From the NCBI GenBank assembly GCA_021780395.1, contig JAJXYU010000177.1, positions 1-9,478 on the forward strand: a stretch of DNA of 9,478 bases, written 5' to 3'. Of this stretch, positions 5,705-9,478 are shown one piece after another (position 1 is the stretch's first letter; each line of letters opens with the position of its first letter). The notes beneath the pieces are model-generated. The model saw nothing but the letters and a program-made list of their open reading frames with translations. It was not told the origin of the DNA and did not search any database. Position numbers and translations under genes: made by a program. The DNA is from Pseudomonadota bacterium (GTDB lineage: Bacteria; Pseudomonadota; Gammaproteobacteria; Steroidobacterales; Steroidobacteraceae).

Positions 5705-7123
5705 ATGCCCGCGACGTTATTCGACAAAATCTGGAGCGAACACGCGATCTCCTCGAGCGACGAGGGCGACCTCGTGCTGATCGATCGGATCCTGCTGCAC
5801 GAGCGAACCGGGGGAATCGCGCTGCAAAGTCTCGCGGCGGCGAACCGGCGCGTGGTCGCGCCGGAGCAAGTGTTCGCGACGATTGACCACGTCGTCGATA
5901 CTCGCCCCGGTCGGACGGCACTGACCGGAACTTCGACCGCGGCGCGGTTCATCGATGCGACGCGGCGAGAGGCCCGTGCAGCCTCGATTCGTTTGTTCGA
6001 CATCGATGATTCCCGTCAAGGCATCGTGCACGTGATCGCACCGGAACTCGGGATCGCGCTCCCCGGCCTGACGGTCGTTTGTCCCGACAGTCATACCGGT
6101 ACCCAGGGCGCGCTCGGAGCGCTCGCCTGGGGCATCGGTTCGTCGGAAGCCGAGCATGCACTTGCGACACAGACGCTCAGGGTCGCGCGGCCGCAGACGA
6201 TGCGTATCACGGTCGACGGGACGCTCGTGGGATCGGCGACCGCAAAGGATCTCGCGTTGCATCTTCTTGCGCAGCATGGATCCGCGGGTGGCAGGGGATT
6301 CGCCGTCGAATTCGCGGGTCCCGCCGTCCGGGGACTCGACCTGGAGTCGCGGATGACCCTGTGCAACATGGCGACGGAGTTCTCGGCGTTCGCCGCGATC
6401 GTCGCCCCAGACGAGCGCACGATCGAATACGTGCGCGGCCGTCCGTTCGCACCCGCCGGAAACCAATGGGCGCGCGCAGAGGCAGCCTGGCGGAAGCTGA
6501 CGAGCGATGCGGACGCCGTATTCGACGCCGAGATCCGCATCGACGCGGGGCACGTTCGACCGATGGTAACATGGGGTACGAATCCTCAGCACGCCGTTCC
6601 GGTCGATTCGTGCGTACCCCGCTGGTCACAGCTCGTGGTGGCGGAACGGCGCGCCGACTACGAGCGTGCACTCGCCTACATGGGTTTACGCGGCGGCGAG
6701 CCGCTAATCGGGATGCGGGTCGAGGGTGCGTTCATCGGTGCTTGCACCAATAGCCGACTCGGTGACCTGCGTCGTGCCGCGAGGATCCTCGCCGGGCGAC
6801 ATGTCGCCGCCGGCGTGCGGGCAATCTGCGTCCCGGGGTCGACCTCGGTCAAGCGTGCTGCCGAGGCCGAGAGACTCGATCAAGTGTTCCGAGAGGCCGG
6901 GTTCGAATGGCGCGAATCCGGTTGCGCGATGTGCTTCCACGCGGGCGGCGAGAGCTTCGGGTCGCGGGAGCGCGTCATCAGTTCGACGAATCGAAATTTC
7001 GAGGGTCGGCAGGGTCCAGGGGTTCGCACGCATCTCGCCAGCCCCGAGACCGTCGCCGCGTCGGCAGTCGCCGGACGGATCGCAGATCCGTCGGCGCTGG
7101 TCGCCACCAGTCACCGGAGTTGA
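5705..7123 (+). CDS. Large subunit of a LeuC-type Fe-S hydro-lyase (isopropylmalate/methylmalate dehydratase family)
   Basis: A 472-residue aconitase-superfamily large subunit, standard LeuC length. The three [4Fe-4S] cysteines are present: C347 in FIGACTNSR, and C407 and C410 in GCAMC. Other family blocks are VCPDSHTGTQGALGALAWG (125-143), VTWGTNP (288-294) and STNRNFEGRQGPG (427-439). The family adds or removes water on 2-alkylmalate/maleate-type diacids. Compared with biosynthetic LeuC, the block DSHTxTHGA reads DSHTGTQGA (Q134 for His), GTNPG is followed by different residues (GTNPQHAVP), and the CxxC motif leads into FHAGGES instead of LAMN. These changes and the lack of leuA/leuB argue for a catabolic dehydratase acting on citraconate/mesaconate- or dimethylmaleate-like diacids rather than isopropylmalate. 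The start at 5705 matches the family N-terminus, but the ribosome binding site is weak. The next gene starts three bases after the stop. No gene symbol is given because substrate is uncertain. Confidence 0.9.
   Translation: MPATLFDKIWSEHAISSSDEGDLVLIDRILLHERTGGIALQSLAAANRRVVAPEQVFATIDHVVDTRPGRTALTGTSTAARFIDATRREARAASIRLFDIDDSRQGIVHVIAPELGIALPGLTVVCPDSHTGTQGALGALAWGIGSSEAEHALATQTLRVARPQTMRITVDGTLVGSATAKDLALHLLAQHGSAGGRGFAVEFAGPAVRGLDLESRMTLCNMATEFSAFAAIVAPDERTIEYVRGRPFAPAGNQWARAEAAWRKLTSDADAVFDAEIRIDAGHVRPMVTWGTNPQHAVPVDSCVPRWSQLVVAERRADYERALAYMGLRGGEPLIGMRVEGAFIGACTNSRLGDLRRAARILAGRHVAAGVRAICVPGSTSVKRAAEAERLDQVFREAGFEWRESGCAMCFHAGGESFGSRERVISSTNRNFEGRQGPGVRTHLASPETVAASAVAGRIADPSALVATSHRS
7116..7119 (+). 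promoter_or_regulatory. Ribosome binding site of the small subunit, inside the large-subunit gene
   Basis: GGAG sits seven bases before ATG 7127 and overlaps the last codons of the preceding gene, which indicates coupled translation of the two subunits. Confidence 0.65.
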
Positions 7124-7126
7124 CTG

Positions 7127-7786
7127 ATGCGGTCCACCACGCGAGTCGAAGCCGTCGCCGCAGTCCTGCTGAGGGACAACGTCGATACCGACGCGATCAT
7201 TCCGTCCCGGGAGATCACGGCGGTCTCGAAGTCCGGGCTTGCGTCGGGTCTGTTCGCGGGATGGCGCTATCTCGATCGGGAGCGAGGGATCCTCAATCCC
7301 GGCTTCGAGCTGAACGACGGCTCGTTCGATGGTGCCGGGATCCTGTTGGCCGGCGCGAATTTCGGCTGCGGATCGAGCCGCGAGTACGCCGTTTGGGCAC
7401 TCGCGGAATACGGTTTCCGGGCGATCGTCGCTCCGTCGTTCAATCCGATCTTTTTTCGCAATTGCGTCCGCAACGGCGTGTTACCGGCTCAGCTCGACGC
7501 AGAGCACGTCCGCACGATCGCACGTTGGGTCGGCGACGACCCGCAGGCGCATCGTCCTGTGATCGATCTCGCCTCGCAGGTCATCGTAGCAGCGGGCCTC
7601 GAGTATCGATTCGCGATCGCGCCGGACGCACGCGAAGCGCTGTTGAGCGGGAGCGATGCGATCGATCGCACGCTGGGCCAAATCGCCGAGATTGACGCCT
7701 TTCGCGACGATGATCGCCGTGCGCGTCCGTGGGCTTATGCGCCGCTGATCGACGTCGCTGTCGCACATGAATCTCAATTACCGTGA
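7127..7786 (+). CDS. Small subunit of the LeuD-type hydro-lyase
   Basis: A 219-residue swivel-domain subunit, slightly longer than typical LeuD (about 200). Conserved blocks are LRDNVDTDAIIPSREI (15-30), LFAGWRYLD, LNPGFELN, ILLAGANFGCGSSREYAVWA and FRAIVAPSFNPIFFRN. Near the C-terminus REALLSGSDAID(R)TL replaces the usual RRHCLLNGLDDIGLTL. GCGSSRE provides the catalytic serine/arginine region. The loop after DTDAIIP, which sets substrate choice in this family, reads SREITAVSK where the E. coli enzyme has KQFLQKVTR, and SREHAPWA reads SREYAVWA. It forms a heterodimer with the product of the preceding gene, from which it is separated by three bases. The stop overlaps the leader of the amidohydrolase gene 11 bases further on, so all three are one operon. 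Subunit identity is firm; the substrate is not isopropylmalate with certainty. Confidence 0.9.
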   Translation: MRSTTRVEAVAAVLLRDNVDTDAIIPSREITAVSKSGLASGLFAGWRYLDRERGILNPGFELNDGSFDGAGILLAGANFGCGSSREYAVWALAEYGFRAIVAPSFNPIFFRNCVRNGVLPAQLDAEHVRTIARWVGDDPQAHRPVIDLASQVIVAAGLEYRFAIAPDAREALLSGSDAIDRTLGQIAEIDAFRDDDRRARPWAYAPLIDVAVAHESQLP

Positions 7787-7791
7787 AGGAG
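7787..7791 (+). promoter_or_regulatory. Ribosome binding site fixing the amidohydrolase start at 7798
   Basis: AAGGAG-type sequence directly after the LeuD-like stop, six bases before ATG 7798. An in-frame GTG at 7783 would lie upstream of this site and overlap the preceding stop. Confidence 0.8.
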
Positions 7792-7797
7792 CAATGC

Positions 7798-9267
7798 ATG
7801 CCGGTGCATACCTATGATCGCTTGATCCGCAACGTCCGAGTTGCGCGGCCGAACCAGAGCGCGGTACCGGTTCAAGATATTGCGATCGCGAACGGCAGGT
7901 TCGCCGCGATCGGACCCGCGATCGATCCGGCGCTCGCGCGGGAGGTTGTCGATGCGCAGGGCATGCTCGGCTTTCCAGGGGTCGTCGACGCCCACATGCA
8001 CACGGGAATCTACAGCCCGCTCGCCGACGATGCGCTAACCGAGAGTCGCGCGGCTGCACAGGGCGGCGTGACGTCGAGCCTCAATTATTTTCGATCGGGA
8101 CAGTATTACCTCAACAAGGGCGGGCCATACGCGGAGTTCTTCCCCGAAGTTCTGGATATTTCGGCCGGCCGTTTTTACGTCGACTACGCCTACCATCTCG
8201 CGCCGATGGATTCGCGCCAGATCGGCGAGATCGAGATGCTGATCGAGAAACATGGGGTGACCTCATTCAAGATCTTCATGTTCTATGGGGGCTATGGCTT
8301 GCATGGGGCGTCGCAGCACCAGCACGACTTCTTGATGATCGCGCCTGAGGAGAAATACGATATCGCGCATTTCGAGTTCGTGATGCGCGGTATCAAGCGC
8401 GCCGCGGAACGCTTCCCCGACCGCCGCGACTTCATCAGTCTTTCCCTGCACTGCGAGACCGCCGAGATAATGGCTGCTTACACGAAGCTCGTGCAGGCCG
8501 ATCCGACGCTTTCCGGCTTGCGTGCGTACAGCGCGGCACGACCACCGCACTCGGAGGGGCTCGCGATCGCGATCGCTGCGTACCTTGCGCAGGAGGCGGA
8601 GTGCTTGAACATCAACCTCCTGCACTTGTCTTCGCGCAAGGCCGTGGAGGCGGCGTTGGCGATGTCACGCGCGTTCCCGCAGATCAACTTCCGGCGCGAG
8701 GTGACGATTGCGCACCTGTGTATCGATTACGACGTCAAGACCGGCGTGCTCGCGAAAGTCAATCCACCGATCCGGTCGCGCGACGACGTCGAGTTCCTCT
8801 GGCGGACGTTGCTCGACGGCAAGATCGATTGGGTGTGCAGCGACCACGCATGCTGCCGCTATGAATTGAAAGTGGACGGCAGCCGCCCCCAGGACGTGTT
8901 TCTCGCGAAATCGGGATTCGGCGGCAGCGAGTACCTGCTGCCGGCGCTGATCACCGAGGGCCGTCGCCGCGGGCTGTCGTACAATCGGATCGCGGAATTG
9001 ACGTCGTGGAATCCTGCGCGGCGCTTCGGGTTGCTGCGCAAGGGCGACATCACGCCCGGATTCGACGCGGACCTCGTGCTCGTCGATCCCGACCACTCGT
9101 CCGTCGTACGCGCGCAGGAGTCCGAATCGGCGCAAGGGTACACGCCGTTCGAGGGCCTCGAACTGTCGGCGACGGTCGTCACCACGTACCTGCGCGGATC
9201 GCCGGTCTACGATCGAGGTCGGATCCTGGGCCCCCCGCGTGGCGAGTACTTGCACCGGCCGTATTGA
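7798..9267 (+). CDS. Cyclic amidohydrolase (hydantoinase/dihydropyrimidinase/allantoinase family)
   Basis: A 489-residue metal-dependent amidohydrolase. The binuclear metal ligands are all recognisable and spaced as in D-hydantoinase: H66 and H68 in DAHMHTG, K158 (to be carboxylated) in SFKIFMFY with the substrate-binding Tyr at 163, H218 in SLHCET, H276 in LLHLSS and D349 in CSDHACC. KVNPPIRS (320-327) is the loop that contacts the ring in hydantoinases and dihydroorotases. The C-terminal beta domain shows GFDADLVLVD, then YTPFEG and a TTYLRGSPVYDRGR tail typical of the family. The enzymes open cyclic amides or imides such as hydantoins, dihydropyrimidines, dihydroorotate and cyclic imides. 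An insertion around 165-190 (GLHGASQHQHDFLMIAPEEK) may shape the pocket. Cotranscription with a diacid hydro-lyase suggests it forms the diacid precursor by opening a cyclic imide or lactam (inference). It could alternatively be an ordinary hydantoinase for nitrogen salvage. Confidence 0.9.
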   Translation: MPVHTYDRLIRNVRVARPNQSAVPVQDIAIANGRFAAIGPAIDPALAREVVDAQGMLGFPGVVDAHMHTGIYSPLADDALTESRAAAQGGVTSSLNYFRSGQYYLNKGGPYAEFFPEVLDISAGRFYVDYAYHLAPMDSRQIGEIEMLIEKHGVTSFKIFMFYGGYGLHGASQHQHDFLMIAPEEKYDIAHFEFVMRGIKRAAERFPDRRDFISLSLHCETAEIMAAYTKLVQADPTLSGLRAYSAARPPHSEGLAIAIAAYLAQEAECLNINLLHLSSRKAVEAALAMSRAFPQINFRREVTIAHLCIDYDVKTGVLAKVNPPIRSRDDVEFLWRTLLDGKIDWVCSDHACCRYELKVDGSRPQDVFLAKSGFGGSEYLLPALITEGRRRGLSYNRIAELTSWNPARRFGLLRKGDITPGFDADLVLVDPDHSSVVRAQESESAQGYTPFEGLELSATVVTTYLRGSPVYDRGRILGPPRGEYLHRPY

Positions 9268-9354
9268 GGGAGGTTCAGTTTTCGCGGCCGATTGACTACC
9301 ATGCATTGATGATCGTGGTCCGCCCCGTCCCTTGAAGCTCGCGCCGCCGGCCCG

Positions 9355-9478
9355 ATGATCAAGCTCCTGTCGCGCCTGCCGATGCGCGTGCTCTTCGCGC
9401 TCTCCACCGGGCTCTACTTCATCGCCTGCTACCTGGTGCGCCATCGGCGGCGGGTGATCGACGAGCAGCTCGCGCGGG
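9355..9478 (+). CDS. Start of a lipid A (LpxL/HtrB-type) acyltransferase, cut by the window edge
   Basis: The visible 41 residues begin MIKLLSRLPMRVLFALSTGL and continue with YFIACYLVRHRRRVIDEQLA. A short basic N-terminus, one membrane helix (about residues 10-27) and a following Tyr-x-x-x-x-R-R-R-V-x-x-x-Q-L segment are the signature start of inner-membrane lauroyl/myristoyl acyltransferases of the LpxL/HtrB family. These add secondary acyl chains to lipid A precursors. The catalytic HxxxxD/E motif would lie beyond the window. It starts 87 bases after the amidohydrolase stop, with no strong ribosome binding site or terminator between, and probably marks the return to core genome. Assignment rests on the N-terminus only; another lysophospholipid acyltransferase is possible. 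Confidence 0.65.
   Translation, partial: MIKLLSRLPMRVLFALSTGLYFIACYLVRHRRRVIDEQLAR

Noticed and set aside
3949..6003. A 684-codon open frame on the minus strand that includes the GntR gene
   Set aside because: Only the last 250 residues are GntR-like. The part upstream of 4701 is antisense to two well-supported plus-strand genes and has no domain; it is an open frame produced by high GC.
5705..7786. Leucine biosynthesis leuC-leuD
   Set aside because: No leuA or leuB is nearby, the substrate-loop residues differ from canonical LeuD, and the operon partner is an amidohydrolase. A biosynthetic role is not excluded but is less likely.
1..9478. Mobile element, CRISPR array, tRNA or phage signature
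   Set aside because: No transposase or integrase reading frame, spaced repeats, tRNA-like cloverleaf or terminal inverted repeats were seen; the only direct repeat that I found is the short pair at 4828-4857.

Overview
The window is GC-rich by eye, tightly packed DNA from a Gram-negative bacterium, most likely a proteobacterium. The right edge holds the start of a gene that looks like a lipid A (LpxL/HtrB-type) acyltransferase. No tRNA, rRNA, CRISPR array, insertion sequence or integrase was seen.

Layout, left to right. (1) On the minus strand, a class I SAM-dependent methyltransferase (48-1262) overlaps by ATGA with a second minus-strand gene that runs off the left edge. (2) From 1263 to 1687 lies an AT-rich palindrome followed by the wreck of a small plus-strand gene (1355-1722). 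Its reading frame can be followed through a TAG stop and a single inserted A. (3) An HMG-CoA-lyase-family enzyme (minus, 1688-2662) and a family III CoA-transferase (plus, 2744-3925) diverge from a shared AT-rich palindrome. (4) A GntR/HutC-type regulator (minus, 3949-4701) diverges from an uncharacterised beta-rich protein with some resemblance to DUF3108 (plus, 4867-5583). (5) A plus-strand operon encodes the two subunits of a LeuC/LeuD-type Fe-S hydro-lyase and a cyclic-amidohydrolase (hydantoinase/dihydropyrimidinase family) (5705-9267). (6) The acyltransferase start follows at 9355.

From 1688 to 9267 this looks like a catabolic island rather than leucine biosynthesis, because leuA and leuB are absent and the associated enzymes handle CoA esters and cyclic amides. 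The best reading (inference) is ring opening of a cyclic imide or amide by the hydantoinase-like enzyme, hydration of an alkyl-substituted maleate/fumarate-type diacid by the LeuCD-like enzyme to a citramalate-like hydroxyacid, activation by the CoA-transferase, and cleavage by the lyase to pyruvate plus an acyl-CoA. The last two steps parallel the succinyl-CoA:citramalate CoA-transferase and R-citramalyl-CoA lyase pair known from Chloroflexus. The GntR protein is the obvious local regulator, and three AT-rich intergenic islands (near 1298, 2697 and 5645) are candidate operators. The true substrate cannot be read from sequence alone.
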